From contig JAPLDH010000069.1 of assembly GCA_026391355.1 (NCBI GenBank), forward strand, positions 1-64,000: DNA of 64,000 nucleotides, written 5' to 3'. Source of the DNA: Bacteroidota bacterium (GTDB lineage Bacteria > Bacteroidota > Bacteroidia > Bacteroidales > FEN-979). This document shows, piece by piece, positions 9,789-18,393 of this stretch (its first letter is position 1; every line of letters begins with the position of its first letter). The position numbers and the translations under genes are program-made. Below the pieces are notes generated by a model. The model was given only the letters and a program-made list of their open reading frames with translations, had not been told where the DNA came from and did no database searches.

Positions 9789-9796
9789 TATTTTTG
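9789..9796 (+). promoter_or_regulatory. Bacteroidota -7 box (TATTTTTG)
   Basis: The sequence matches TAnnTTTG and lies 54 bases before the ATG of the peptide transporter. No clear -33 TTTG was found at the expected distance, so the call rests on one box. Confidence 0.5.
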
Positions 9797-9850
9797 CTGT
9801 AATGAACCTGGTTATGCTTCGAGAATTATTCACCATTAACACATTTACTT

Positions 9851-11524
9851 ATGTTTAAAGGACATCCGAAAGGGCTTTTCGTTGCCTTTTTTACCAATAT
9901 GGGCGAGCGGTTTGGTTATTACACCATGCTTGCAATTTTTATTTTGTATCTTCAGTCAAAGTTTGGCTGGTCAACCACAGACGCCGGGCGGGTTTATGGT
10001 TTCCTTCTTTTTGGTGTTTATTTTTTACCGCTTATCGGTGGGTTGATCTCGGATAATCTATTGGGGTACGGGAAGACTATTTTAATTGGGATTATTGTAA
10101 TGTTCATAGGTTATGGACTGCTTGCCATGCCCGGAACAGGTAAGGTCTTTATTTATATTGCCCTTGCGGTGATAGCCATGGGTACAGGTCTCTTTAAGGG
10201 GAACCTGCAAGCCCTTGTCGGGAACCTGTACGATGATCCAAAATACAGTGCACTCAGGGATTCCGCATTCAATGTATTTTACATGGGGATCAATATCGGG
10301 GCTTTCTTTGCACCCAGCGCTGCCGAAGGTATGCGTAACTGGATTCTGCGGTTGAATGGCCTCACTTATAACAATGCCATTCCCGACCTTGCCCATAAAT
10401 ACCTGAACAATGTTCTGGATATCCCAAAACAGCAACAACTTGAACAATTTGCCAGGGCTCAAATGGGTTCCGGTTTTACAAACCTGACGGATTTCTGCCA
10501 TAAATATATCGACTCAATTGGACAGGCCTACAATTCAGGGTTCGCCGTTGCGGCAGTCAGCATGATCTTATCCCTTGTGATCTTCATTACCTTCAGGAAA
10601 TATTATAAGCATGCAGATATTACGCATAAGCAAATGAAAGCTAAATCAGCGGTACCTATTGTTGAGTTAACGAAAACTCAGGTAAAAGACCGGCTTGTTG
10701 CACTCGGTCTTGTGTTTTTCGTAGTCATGTTTTTCTGGATGGCTTTCCACCAGAACGGATTCACCCTGACCATTTTCGCAAGGGATTACACGGTTTCATC
10801 CGTCAACCAGGGAACTGCTGTCATCTTCAATCTTTCGACCTTCCTTCCCGTGCTGATCCTGATCCTTGGCCTGGTCATCCTGTTTGCAAAAGGTTCATCA
10901 CGCAGGAACAGGATCATTGGAGGAGTGGCAGCGGCCGGAGCCCTTATTATTGGATATTATTTTTACCAGAAGTTAAATCCAACGGGCAATCCGATTTCGC
11001 CTGAGAAATTCCAGCAGTTCAATCCTATTTTTATCGTTTTTATGACCCCGGTCATCATCGGTATTTTCGCCTACATGCGTAAACACGGAAAAGAACCGTC
11101 CTCTCCTGCCAAGATCGGGATCGGTATGATCCTCACAGCTGTCGGCTTCCTGATCATGGTACTGGCTTCACAAGGATTGATGAGTCCTGCAAAACTTACA
11201 CAGTTGGGAGGTGTTTCCGATACCCTTCGTTCACCCTACTGGCTGATCAGTACTTACTTCACGCTGACTATTGCCGAATTGTTCCTCAGCCCTATCGGGA
11301 TCTCTTTTGTTTCTAAGGTAGCTCCACCCCAGATCAAGGGCCTTGCACAGGGAGGCTGGTTCGGAGCAACTGCCCTGGGGAACCTTGGAGCCGGCTTTAT
11401 CGGACCATTCTGGGATAAGTGGGAACTGTGGCAGTTCTTTATGCTGCTCGTCGGGCTCACCATCCTCTCCGCGATATTTATGTTTTCTATCCTTAAAAGG
11501 CTGGAAAGAGCAACGAATAGTTGA
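9851..11524 (+). CDS. POT/PTR2 family peptide transporter
   Basis: The product is a 557-residue inner-membrane protein with at least 12 hydrophobic segments. It belongs to the proton-coupled oligopeptide transporters, which import di- and tripeptides. The family signature near the N-terminus is present as NMGERFGYY. The usual ExxERFxYY has glutamate where this one has asparagine, so the first proton-coupling acid is missing while ER and YY are kept. GLFKGNLQALVGNLY and NVFYMGINIGAF are further PTR motifs. A central insert (residues about 160-220) is hydrophilic. The gene is monocistronic and followed by a hairpin at 11543-11566. Confidence 0.85.
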   Translation: MFKGHPKGLFVAFFTNMGERFGYYTMLAIFILYLQSKFGWSTTDAGRVYGFLLFGVYFLPLIGGLISDNLLGYGKTILIGIIVMFIGYGLLAMPGTGKVFIYIALAVIAMGTGLFKGNLQALVGNLYDDPKYSALRDSAFNVFYMGINIGAFFAPSAAEGMRNWILRLNGLTYNNAIPDLAHKYLNNVLDIPKQQQLEQFARAQMGSGFTNLTDFCHKYIDSIGQAYNSGFAVAAVSMILSLVIFITFRKYYKHADITHKQMKAKSAVPIVELTKTQVKDRLVALGLVFFVVMFFWMAFHQNGFTLTIFARDYTVSSVNQGTAVIFNLSTFLPVLILILGLVILFAKGSSRRNRIIGGVAAAGALIIGYYFYQKLNPTGNPISPEKFQQFNPIFIVFMTPVIIGIFAYMRKHGKEPSSPAKIGIGMILTAVGFLIMVLASQGLMSPAKLTQLGGVSDTLRSPYWLISTYFTLTIAELFLSPIGISFVSKVAPPQIKGLAQGGWFGATALGNLGAGFIGPFWDKWELWQFFMLLVGLTILSAIFMFSILKRLERATNS

Positions 11525-11542
11525 GATTAAAGTAATACTTGT

Positions 11543-11566
11543 TCCCTGCCAGCCGACTGGCAGGGA
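11543..11566. repeat. Perfect 10-bp hairpin after the peptide transporter
   Basis: TCCCTGCCAG and its reverse complement are separated by CCGA, 19 bases after the transporter stop. It could stop transcription, but no T tract follows. The same geometry (10-bp stem, 4-base loop, TCCC...GGGA ends) occurs at 4824-4847, so a dispersed palindrome is equally likely. Confidence 0.6.
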
Positions 11567-11655
11567 GGAACGATCTCTGAATTCAGAAAGAAATCAGTAC
11601 TTGAAATCAGATCAAAAATTGACTTGATTTTTTTAATCCTTTTCTCGTCTATATC

Positions 11656-12165
11656 CTATTTTCTTCCGTTCCAAGGTTTCAAGCTCCTTTTTCTTATTTG
11701 CTCAAACTGTTTTAGGTACTCGAAAATAAGAAGGATTTGTTGATCCTGTTCAATATCTTTTTTTTGTATCTCTTCCAATGTTTTCAGAATATCTTGATGG
11801 GACTCAAGGAGGTGTCGTATTTTCGCAAATACACGCATTATCTGGATATTTACCATCACTGCCCTGTCACTGCGAAGAACACTGGAAAGCATTGCAACCC
11901 CCAGTTCGGTAAATACATATGACAATTTCCTTCGTCCGCCCCAACTTGAAGTTCCAAATTGGAACATCAAGGTTTCGAATTCCTGCTTCGTAAGCTGGAA
12001 CATGAAATCTTCCGGAAAACGCTTACTATTTCTCTGAACTGCCTTATTGAGATTGCTTGTCGTTACACCATACAACAATGCCAGATCCGAATCTAACATT
12101 ACTTTATGCCCTCTTATCCTGTAAATCTTACTTATGATCCGTTCATCAGGTAGATTTGTTTCCAT
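11656..12165 (-). CDS. ORF6N domain protein
   Basis: The product has 169 residues. The N-terminal ~90 residues match the ORF6N DNA-binding domain common in phage antirepressor-like proteins: KIYRIRGHKVMLDSDLALLYGV, then NLNKAVQRNSKRFPEDFMFQL and YVFTELGVAMLSSVL. The C-terminal ~60 residues form a charged, probably coiled-coil helix (ILKTLEEIQKKDIEQDQQ). No signal peptide is present, so it is cytoplasmic. Lone ORF6N genes are common in Bacteroidota and their role is not known. It is divergent from the FISUMP gene at 12266, mirroring the KilA-N gene beside the larger relative. Confidence 0.85.
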   Translation of the reverse strand: METNLPDERIISKIYRIRGHKVMLDSDLALLYGVTTSNLNKAVQRNSKRFPEDFMFQLTKQEFETLMFQFGTSSWGGRRKLSYVFTELGVAMLSSVLRSDRAVMVNIQIMRVFAKIRHLLESHQDILKTLEEIQKKDIEQDQQILLIFEYLKQFEQIRKRSLKPWNGRK

Positions 12166-12265
12166 ATGGTTCCTTTTACCTTAATCGGCTTTTTTCAAAA
12201 AGGTCACACATATAGTAGAGAAATCTTTTACCTTTATTGAAATTTTGATTTTACTAACCTTTCTC

Positions 12266-13732
12266 ATGAAAAGAATTGTACTTTTCATCTGTCTTCTCAC
12301 ATCCATCTTTATCCTTTTCGTTTTCCCGGAGAGCCTGGCTTCCAATGCTTTTTCACGACAGTCGGGAAATCCTGCCAGCTTCGTCGAAAACAAAGGCCAG
12401 ATCATTGATCAGAACAGCAAACCAAATCCAGCAGTACTGTATTTGTTGAATAATCCGGGGATGAATGTGCAGTTGAGGAAAACCGGTTTTAGTTATGATT
12501 TATACAGGGTTAGTAATCAATTAGAAGGCAATAGGCAAAAGGCAATAGGCAATAGTTCGTCCCATGTCCCGCGTCCCATGTCCCAGCCTTCCATCAACTA
12601 CCATCGTATCGATATTGATCTGGAAAATTCCAACCCCAATCCCACAATCATACCATCCGAACCATCATCCGACTACCTGAATTATTATACTACCGGAACC
12701 CCCGAGAAGGGTGCCACGTTCGTTCGTTCTTATCAAAAGATCGTCTATAAAAACATCTACCCATCCATCGACCTTGAATTCCTCATGGATCCGGTAAAGG
12801 GTTTCAAGTATAATATAGTAGTAAGGCCGGGTGGAAACCTGGAAAATGTCCATATACAGATTACCGATCCTGAAATCAACCTTTCTTCTGACGGACAGCT
12901 TAAATTATTAACTGCAATAGGGACAATAGAAGAAGATATTCCTTTTAGTACTTATAAGATCGACAATGATTCGGTAACCACAACCAACGCACAACCCTTC
13001 CGATTGAAAGGCGGAATTCCGTTAGGAGGAACTTATTCAGGTCCCGGGGTGACAAATGGGATTTTTTACCCTGCAATTGCAGGAGCCGGAACCCATCAAA
13101 TTACATACACCTATACGAATGCTGCGTTGTGCTCTGCCTATGCTATCGTGACAATCGTGACGCGTAACACGTTACCTTTAACTTGTGGTAACTTGCTAAC
13201 TGACATCCGCGATAACCATGCATATCCTACCATCCAGATCGGTTCGCAATGCTGGTTGGCGTCGCATCTGGAATTCGGTACCTCAATCCCCGAAACCCAG
13301 AGCCAACGCGACAACTGTATTGCAGAGAAGTACTCGCGTTACGCGTCACCCGTCACGCGTTACGATTTCTACCAATGGGACGAACTCATGGCCTACGACG
13401 AAACCCTGAGTACACAAGGACTTTGCCCACCGGGATGGCATGTGCCCACAGAAGCAGACTGGAATACATTATTTGCTACTTATATTAGTAACGCTTTTGC
13501 TGCCTGGCCGTTGCTTTCCAGCGGTTATTCCGGTTTCAATGCAACACTTTCCGGGACACGGCACATGAATGTGACGTGGGACTGGTCGGGCTTTGCAACG
13601 TTTTTCTGGAGTTCAACCCCTCATGGAGCTACCAAAGCATGGAGTCATGGGTTGAATGGGACAGACCCTTCTGTTTCCCTTTATCCTGCTTATAGGAGTA
13701 ATGCATTCAGTGTGAGGTGTCTGAAAGACTAG
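12266..13732 (+). CDS. Short FISUMP surface protein, deleted paralog of 1-4678
   Basis: From the ATG at 12266 the product has 488 residues. An in-frame TTG lies 21 bp upstream, but the ATG directly precedes the signal peptide MKRIVLFICLLTS. The DUF7948-like domain (ENKGQIIDQ, residues about 35-230) runs straight into a QPFRLKGGIPLGGTYSG segment and then a FISUMP domain (about 305-488, GLCPPGWHVPTEADWNTL, ending FSVRCLKD). The SBBP, PKD and Ig-like repeats of the larger paralog at 1-4678 are absent. The shared parts are close at DNA level and inverted relative to the other copy. No T9SS sorting domain is visible. A surface or secreted role is inferred. Confidence 0.8.
   Translation: MKRIVLFICLLTSIFILFVFPESLASNAFSRQSGNPASFVENKGQIIDQNSKPNPAVLYLLNNPGMNVQLRKTGFSYDLYRVSNQLEGNRQKAIGNSSSHVPRPMSQPSINYHRIDIDLENSNPNPTIIPSEPSSDYLNYYTTGTPEKGATFVRSYQKIVYKNIYPSIDLEFLMDPVKGFKYNIVVRPGGNLENVHIQITDPEINLSSDGQLKLLTAIGTIEEDIPFSTYKIDNDSVTTTNAQPFRLKGGIPLGGTYSGPGVTNGIFYPAIAGAGTHQITYTYTNAALCSAYAIVTIVTRNTLPLTCGNLLTDIRDNHAYPTIQIGSQCWLASHLEFGTSIPETQSQRDNCIAEKYSRYASPVTRYDFYQWDELMAYDETLSTQGLCPPGWHVPTEADWNTLFATYISNAFAAWPLLSSGYSGFNATLSGTRHMNVTWDWSGFATFFWSSTPHGATKAWSHGLNGTDPSVSLYPAYRSNAFSVRCLKD
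12527..12587 (+). repeat. In-frame heptamer arrays (GGCAATA, TCCCATG words)
   Basis: Four copies of GGCAATA/GGCAAAA are followed by a run of TCCCATG/TCCCGCG words. They sit in the same loop of the DUF7948-like domain where the paralog has different words (4361-4447). Confidence 0.75.
13335..13364 (+). repeat. In-frame heptamer array (CGTTACG, CGTCACG words)
   Basis: Four CG-rich heptamers lie inside the FISUMP domain and are translated as SRYASPVTRY. Related words occur at 13145-13178, in the paralog at about 72-110, and in the intergenic array ending near 55184. Confidence 0.7.
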
Positions 13733-13739
13733 TTGAATA

Positions 13740-14759
13740 ATGAATATTGATCAACGAAGGTTGAATTTTGAAGTTTATTTAAACCAGGTGGGTCAGCAGA
13801 TTGTTTCTAATAATAAATTCCCCTGGGGTCACTCCCGGAGGTTTAACTCCTATTCCGAATACATTAAGGAACTGTTCGGTGGAAGAGTCCAGAAAGTTGC
13901 GGTAGATGCGGGGTTTACCTGCCCGAACAGGGATGGGAGCGTCGGGACCGGAGGATGTACTTATTGTGATAATGAGGCCTTCAACCCATCCTATTGCAAT
14001 CCAAACGAATCGATAACTGAACAAATAAAAAAAGGAATTGAATTCCATGCAAAACGGTACCGGCGTGCAAAAGAGTTCCTGGTCTATTTTCAACCTTTCA
14101 GCAATACCTATGCACCTCTTCCTGTTCTGAAAGAGAAATACCAGGAGGCATTGTCCTTTCCCGGGGTCGTTGGATTAGTAATCGGTACGCGTCCCGATTG
14201 TGTGGACGATGCAATACTGGATTGGCTTGCGGGTCTTGCAAAAAACCATTACATCCAGATTGAATACGGGATTGAATCGGTGAATGAAGACACGTTGAAA
14301 AGAATTATCCGGGGTCATACCTTTGAATTGTCAAAGCAGATCATCGAAAAGACTCATGCCATGGGGATCAGGACCGGCGCTCATTTTATACTGGGCCTGC
14401 CGGGAGAGACCCCCGAAATGATGATGGGAATGGCTGAAATTATCTCTCAACTCCCTATAGATACTGTTAAATTTCACCAGTTGCAGATCATCAAAGGAAC
14501 GCAACTCGAAAAGGAGTACATCGCAAACCCCTCCTCCTTCCACCTCTTCGGATTGGAGGAGTATATTGATTTTATTATTGCCTTTACTGAACGGCTGCGG
14601 CCATCACTGGTAATAGAACGATTCACGGGTGAGGTTCCACCCAGGTTCCTGGATCAGTACCATTGGGGGCTGCTCCGAAATGATGAGATACTGAGGATGA
14701 TTGATGCCAGGTTGGAAGAGAGGGATTCGTGGCAGGGGAAGTACTTGGCTATTTGTTAG
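13740..14759 (+). CDS. TIGR01212 family radical SAM protein (YhcC-like)
   Basis: The product is a 339-residue cytoplasmic enzyme. FTCPNRDGSVGTGGCTYCDN supplies the cysteines of the family's radical SAM cluster motif. KFPWGHSRRFNSYSEYIKE near the start and GLPGETPEMMMGMAEI later are typical of the TIGR01212/YhcC group. The family binds a 4Fe-4S cluster and SAM; its substrate is not established. The gene starts 7 bp after the FISUMP gene stop on the same strand. Its stop codon overlaps the stop of the convergent pstB gene. Confidence 0.85.
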   Translation: MNIDQRRLNFEVYLNQVGQQIVSNNKFPWGHSRRFNSYSEYIKELFGGRVQKVAVDAGFTCPNRDGSVGTGGCTYCDNEAFNPSYCNPNESITEQIKKGIEFHAKRYRRAKEFLVYFQPFSNTYAPLPVLKEKYQEALSFPGVVGLVIGTRPDCVDDAILDWLAGLAKNHYIQIEYGIESVNEDTLKRIIRGHTFELSKQIIEKTHAMGIRTGAHFILGLPGETPEMMMGMAEIISQLPIDTVKFHQLQIIKGTQLEKEYIANPSSFHLFGLEEYIDFIIAFTERLRPSLVIERFTGEVPPRFLDQYHWGLLRNDEILRMIDARLEERDSWQGKYLAIC

Positions 14760-15517
14760 TTGAAGGTTCCGCTGAGGTATTGCTTTGTCTTCTCCATCTT
14801 CGGGTTCTCAAAAACTTCCTGGACCGTACCTTGCTCAATCACCTCACCGAGGTAGATAAAGACGACATAATCTGCAATCCGCTTGGCCTGGCGCAGGATA
14901 TGGGTGACCAGGACGATCGTATAGTCATTTTTCAACTCCACAAACTTCTGTTCGATATACTGGCTGGAGATCGGATCCAATGCTGAGGTTGGTTCGTCGG
15001 CCAGGATGATTCCCGGATCAACGGCCAAACCTCTGGCAAGACAGAGCCGTTGCTGCTGACCGATTGACAATCGTGAAGCCGGTTCCCTCAAACGGTGTTT
15101 CACTTCATCCCATAAGGTGGCCTGTTGCAGGTAATGAACCACCATTTTCTGTATTTCCCTCTTTTTTCTGATCCCCCTGAGTTTCAGGGCATAGGCAACG
15201 TTATTATAGATATTCATTGGCAAAGGATAGGGTCGTTGGGAAAGGAGACCCATATTTTGCCTGAGTTCATAGATATCTTCACCTGCTTTGAGAATGTTGT
15301 TCCCGTTGATCCTGATGTCACCTGTAACCTTGAGTTCCGGATAAAGGTCTGTAAGACGGTTCATACATTTCAACAAGGTAGTTTTCCCACATCCGGAAGG
15401 TCCCATGATGACCGTAATCTTATTTTCCGGTATTTCAATATTTATATCTTTGAGGATCTGGGTTTTCCCTGCAAAAACATTGAGGTTCTTTATGGTTATT
15501 TTTTTTGTATTGATCAT
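14756..15517 (-). CDS. pstB: Phosphate ABC transporter ATP-binding protein
   Basis: The product is a 253-residue ATPase that powers high-affinity phosphate import with PstA and PstC. Walker A is GPSGCGKTT and Walker B is GIILADEPTSALDP; the H-loop histidine is in LVTHILRQA. The ABC signature reads LSIGQQQRL, with Ile where Gly is usual. The ATG at 15517 is preferred over an upstream in-frame ATG that would add 19 atypical residues overlapping the pstA end. It is the last gene of pstS-pstC-pstA-pstB; no phoU follows. Confidence 0.92.
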   Translation of the reverse strand: MINTKKITIKNLNVFAGKTQILKDINIEIPENKITVIMGPSGCGKTTLLKCMNRLTDLYPELKVTGDIRINGNNILKAGEDIYELRQNMGLLSQRPYPLPMNIYNNVAYALKLRGIRKKREIQKMVVHYLQQATLWDEVKHRLREPASRLSIGQQQRLCLARGLAVDPGIILADEPTSALDPISSQYIEQKFVELKNDYTIVLVTHILRQAKRIADYVVFIYLGEVIEQGTVQEVFENPKMEKTKQYLSGTFN

Positions 15518-15536
15518 CGCCTTTCCCCCCAATCCG

Positions 15537-16394
15537 TTAGAAATTAATTTTAGTGTTATGATATCGCTTTCCAAGTCCCCTTGAAAACAGGCTAACCACG
15601 AGGATGATCACGGTAAGGACAAGCGCTGATGCATATGCCCTGTCCTGAACAGCCGGAACCGGAGAAGAGAGTTGGAAAAAGATGGAAAGCGGCAGTGTCG
15701 CTACCGGTTCCAGCAATGAATTGGGCAGGTTATCCGTATATCCTGCCGTAAATAAAACGGAAGCAGCATCGCCGATGGCTCTTCCGAACGACAACAGGAT
15801 GGCCGTAATAATGCCGGATGATGCCTGCCTTGTAAATATTCTGAACGCTGTTTCTGATTTATTTGAACCGAGCGAATATGAGGCTTCCATTAATCCCGTA
15901 GGAACAGTTCTGAGTATCTCATCCATCGACCGGATCATGATGGGAATGATAAACATTGTCACAGTCAATATCCCCGCCAATAATGATGTTTGCAATCCAA
16001 AGAAGATCATCATTGAAAATCCGAAGGCTCCGTAAACAATTGATGGTATTCCCCAAACCAGGTCGAGCAGAAATCTTATGAAAGCGACGACTTTCTTATG
16101 CCTGACAAGGAATACATTCATGTAGAGAGCTACCGGGAGTCCGATCAGGAAGGCAAGACAGGTAGCGCCAATAGCAAGGTACAATGAACCGAGGATGGCA
16201 TTCAGGATACCACCTTCCTTTCCATAATAGTATCCTCCTTTGGGAATTTGAGTCAACATCGCCCAGGTAAGCGATTTCATTCCTTTGTGAAAAATAGTGT
16301 AAATAATAATCGCCAGGATTGCAAGGATAAAATAGGTAGAGAAGATCATCAACCCCCTGAAAATTTTTTCCTCTATTTTCCTTCCCGGTTTCAT
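15537..16394 (-). CDS. pstA: Phosphate ABC transporter permease
   Basis: The product is a 285-residue inner-membrane permease with about six transmembrane helices. The cytoplasmic loop EASYSLGSNKSETAFRI is the EAA motif that contacts the ATPase. GIPSIVYGAFGFSM is typical of PstA and PstC. The ATG at 16394 (MKPGRKIEEKIF) is chosen over one 29 codons upstream because that extension overlaps pstC. It lies 4 bp after pstC and 19 bp before pstB. Confidence 0.92.
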   Translation of the reverse strand: MKPGRKIEEKIFRGLMIFSTYFILAILAIIIYTIFHKGMKSLTWAMLTQIPKGGYYYGKEGGILNAILGSLYLAIGATCLAFLIGLPVALYMNVFLVRHKKVVAFIRFLLDLVWGIPSIVYGAFGFSMMIFFGLQTSLLAGILTVTMFIIPIMIRSMDEILRTVPTGLMEASYSLGSNKSETAFRIFTRQASSGIITAILLSFGRAIGDAASVLFTAGYTDNLPNSLLEPVATLPLSIFFQLSSPVPAVQDRAYASALVLTVIILVVSLFSRGLGKRYHNTKINF

Positions 16395-16398
16395 ATTC

Positions 16399-17289
16399 TC
16401 AGTATTTATTAAAACGGATGATAAAAAAATGCATGATGAGGTTGAAAAACAGCGAAACTCCGAGTAATACGAGTGCTGCAAACATCAAGGCTGAATCATA
16501 TTTGGGAATAGACAACATTTCCCCGTAGTTATTGGCGATCAGGGCAGGCAGGGTATAACCCGGATCGAACACGCTATGAGGCAGTTTTACCACGTTTCCC
16601 ACTACCATCAGCACCGCCATTGTTTCCCCGAATGCCCTTGCAAGTCCGAACCCGAATGCGGCAATGATCCCGGGTAAAGCTTTTTTTACAAGCACATGTT
16701 TCACTGTCTGCCATTCAGTCGCACCCAATGCCAGGGATGACTCTTTCAATGCAATGGGTATTGTCCGGAAAATTTCAATCAAAATATTCAGAATAAAGGG
16801 AATGATCATGATTGCCAAAACAAATGCAGCGGCAAGGATGCTATAACCCATTGTTTGAACCCCAAAAAAGGGACCCAGGTAACGGGAAATAAACGGTACT
16901 ATCACAAGTATGCCCCATAACCCGTAAACTACTGAAGGGATCCCTGCCAGGATATCAATAGCCGGATGCATAATCCTTAGAACGTGTTTTTTAGTGAATT
17001 GTGTTACATGAATGGCCGATAACAGGCAGATCGGGGCCGATATCAGCATGGCCAGCAAGGTGACCCAGATCGATCCGACAATGAAGGGATAAAAACCAAA
17101 TTTACCGATCCCCGGCTTCCATTCTTTGGAAAACAACAAATTCCCAAGGTGGTAATCATGAAGTAAAAGGAAGGATTTCAGGTAAAGACCAAGGAAAAGG
17201 AAAAATGGAAGCAGGGAAACAATCATCAAACTGACGATCATCCACGTGCTGTTTGCCCAATGCCTTTGTCTGCGGTTTAATATGAACAT
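16399..17289 (-). CDS. pstC: Phosphate ABC transporter permease
   Basis: The product is a 296-residue inner-membrane permease with about six helices. GIPSVVYGLWGILVIVP and the EAA loop ESSLALGATEWQTVKHV identify it as the PstC partner of PstA. It is the second gene of the pst operon, 31 bp after pstS. Confidence 0.93.
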   Translation of the reverse strand: MFILNRRQRHWANSTWMIVSLMIVSLLPFFLFLGLYLKSFLLLHDYHLGNLLFSKEWKPGIGKFGFYPFIVGSIWVTLLAMLISAPICLLSAIHVTQFTKKHVLRIMHPAIDILAGIPSVVYGLWGILVIVPFISRYLGPFFGVQTMGYSILAAAFVLAIMIIPFILNILIEIFRTIPIALKESSLALGATEWQTVKHVLVKKALPGIIAAFGFGLARAFGETMAVLMVVGNVVKLPHSVFDPGYTLPALIANNYGEMLSIPKYDSALMFAALVLLGVSLFFNLIMHFFIIRFNKY

Positions 17290-17320
17290 CCTGAGAAAAA
17301 AATAAGCTGAGAAAATGGAA

Positions 17321-18307
17321 TCAGTTTACCTGGGCCAGGCCTGCTTTAAGTTTCTCCTCTGAAACTGTAACATACCCTGCCTCGGTCAGATATTTCTGCC
17401 CTTCTGTCAATACCCATTGTAAAAAAGCCAATACCGTCTTATCGGTCGGTTTACCTGCAGCAACAAAATAAAGATCTCTTGCAGGTGGTGAGGGATATTT
17501 ACCATCTTTTATGGCTTTCATTACATCATCGAGAGTAGCATAAAAATTCTCAGCAGGATCTATGATCCCGTTTTCATTGATATCGATCGGAACAACATCG
17601 AGTCCGTTATATACTTTTCTCGATTGCATATCATAAATAAAATTTAAGTTGTTGTATCCGATCCCGGAAGGGTTTTTTCTGACTGCATCTGCAACCCCCG
17701 GATCGCCATTTACCCCAAGACCGAGAAGATCTTCCTGCTTTTTCTGTCCGAGATATTTGGCCCACATTTCAGAAGCTCCACATGCGTCGGACCGGGTAAA
17801 AGGTTGTACCGTCACGGTGCTTTTAGTCCCTGTCAGACCGCCCCATGTCTGCATATTACCACTAAGAAAAATGGAAGCTAATTTTTCCTTTGTCAGACCA
17901 TGTATTTTCAGCTCTTTTAAAACCGGATTCTCTGCATTTATGGTTGGTAATACAGCATCTTTGGCAACCGCTACCGTCCAGGCACCTTTTGCCTTTTCTT
18001 CAGGACTAACCTCTTTTGAGTACATTCCCAGGTCCACCATCCTGGATAATGCGTCGGCCATTCCTTTACCGGCTCCGCCGGCTGAAACATTGATCGTTAC
18101 ATTGGGATGAATCTTCCTGAATTCTTCCGACCATTTGACTGTCAGCGGATAAAGTGCAAAAGCGCCCGAAATAGTTATCTTGCCTTTCAGGGGATCATTT
18201 TTCCTGTCAGCAGCATTATTGCTGTTTTGTCCACATCCGTATAAGATAAAAGTGGTGATCATTAAAAAAAGGATGGATGTCAGGGAGGTTGTAAGTTTTG
18301 ATCTCAT
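17321..18307 (-). CDS. pstS: Phosphate-binding lipoprotein
   Basis: The product is a 328-residue periplasmic phosphate-binding protein. The signal ends in a lipobox, LYGC, so it should be lipid-anchored. ITISGAFALYPLTVKWSEEF and VNVSAGGAGKGMADAL are the phosphate-binding loops of the family, and VQPFTRSDACGASEMW is a further conserved segment. It is the first gene of the pst operon, with a good -7 box 36 bp upstream at 18343-18350. Confidence 0.93.
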   Translation of the reverse strand: MRSKLTTSLTSILFLMITTFILYGCGQNSNNAADRKNDPLKGKITISGAFALYPLTVKWSEEFRKIHPNVTINVSAGGAGKGMADALSRMVDLGMYSKEVSPEEKAKGAWTVAVAKDAVLPTINAENPVLKELKIHGLTKEKLASIFLSGNMQTWGGLTGTKSTVTVQPFTRSDACGASEMWAKYLGQKKQEDLLGLGVNGDPGVADAVRKNPSGIGYNNLNFIYDMQSRKVYNGLDVVPIDINENGIIDPAENFYATLDDVMKAIKDGKYPSPPARDLYFVAAGKPTDKTVLAFLQWVLTEGQKYLTEAGYVTVSEEKLKAGLAQVN

Positions 18308-18342
18308 ATCTTCTTATTTTTTATCTAAATGTAACTATTCTA

Positions 18343-18350
18343 CAAAGATA
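18343..18350 (-). promoter_or_regulatory. Bacteroidota -7 box for the pst operon (TATCTTTG)
   Basis: The minus strand reads TATCTTTG, matching TAnnTTTG, 36 bp before the pstS start. No convincing -33 box or pho-type operator was seen. Confidence 0.55.
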
Positions 18351-18393
18351 AAAAACAGAATATAGGTTAGTTCATAAAATAGTATGAAATATT

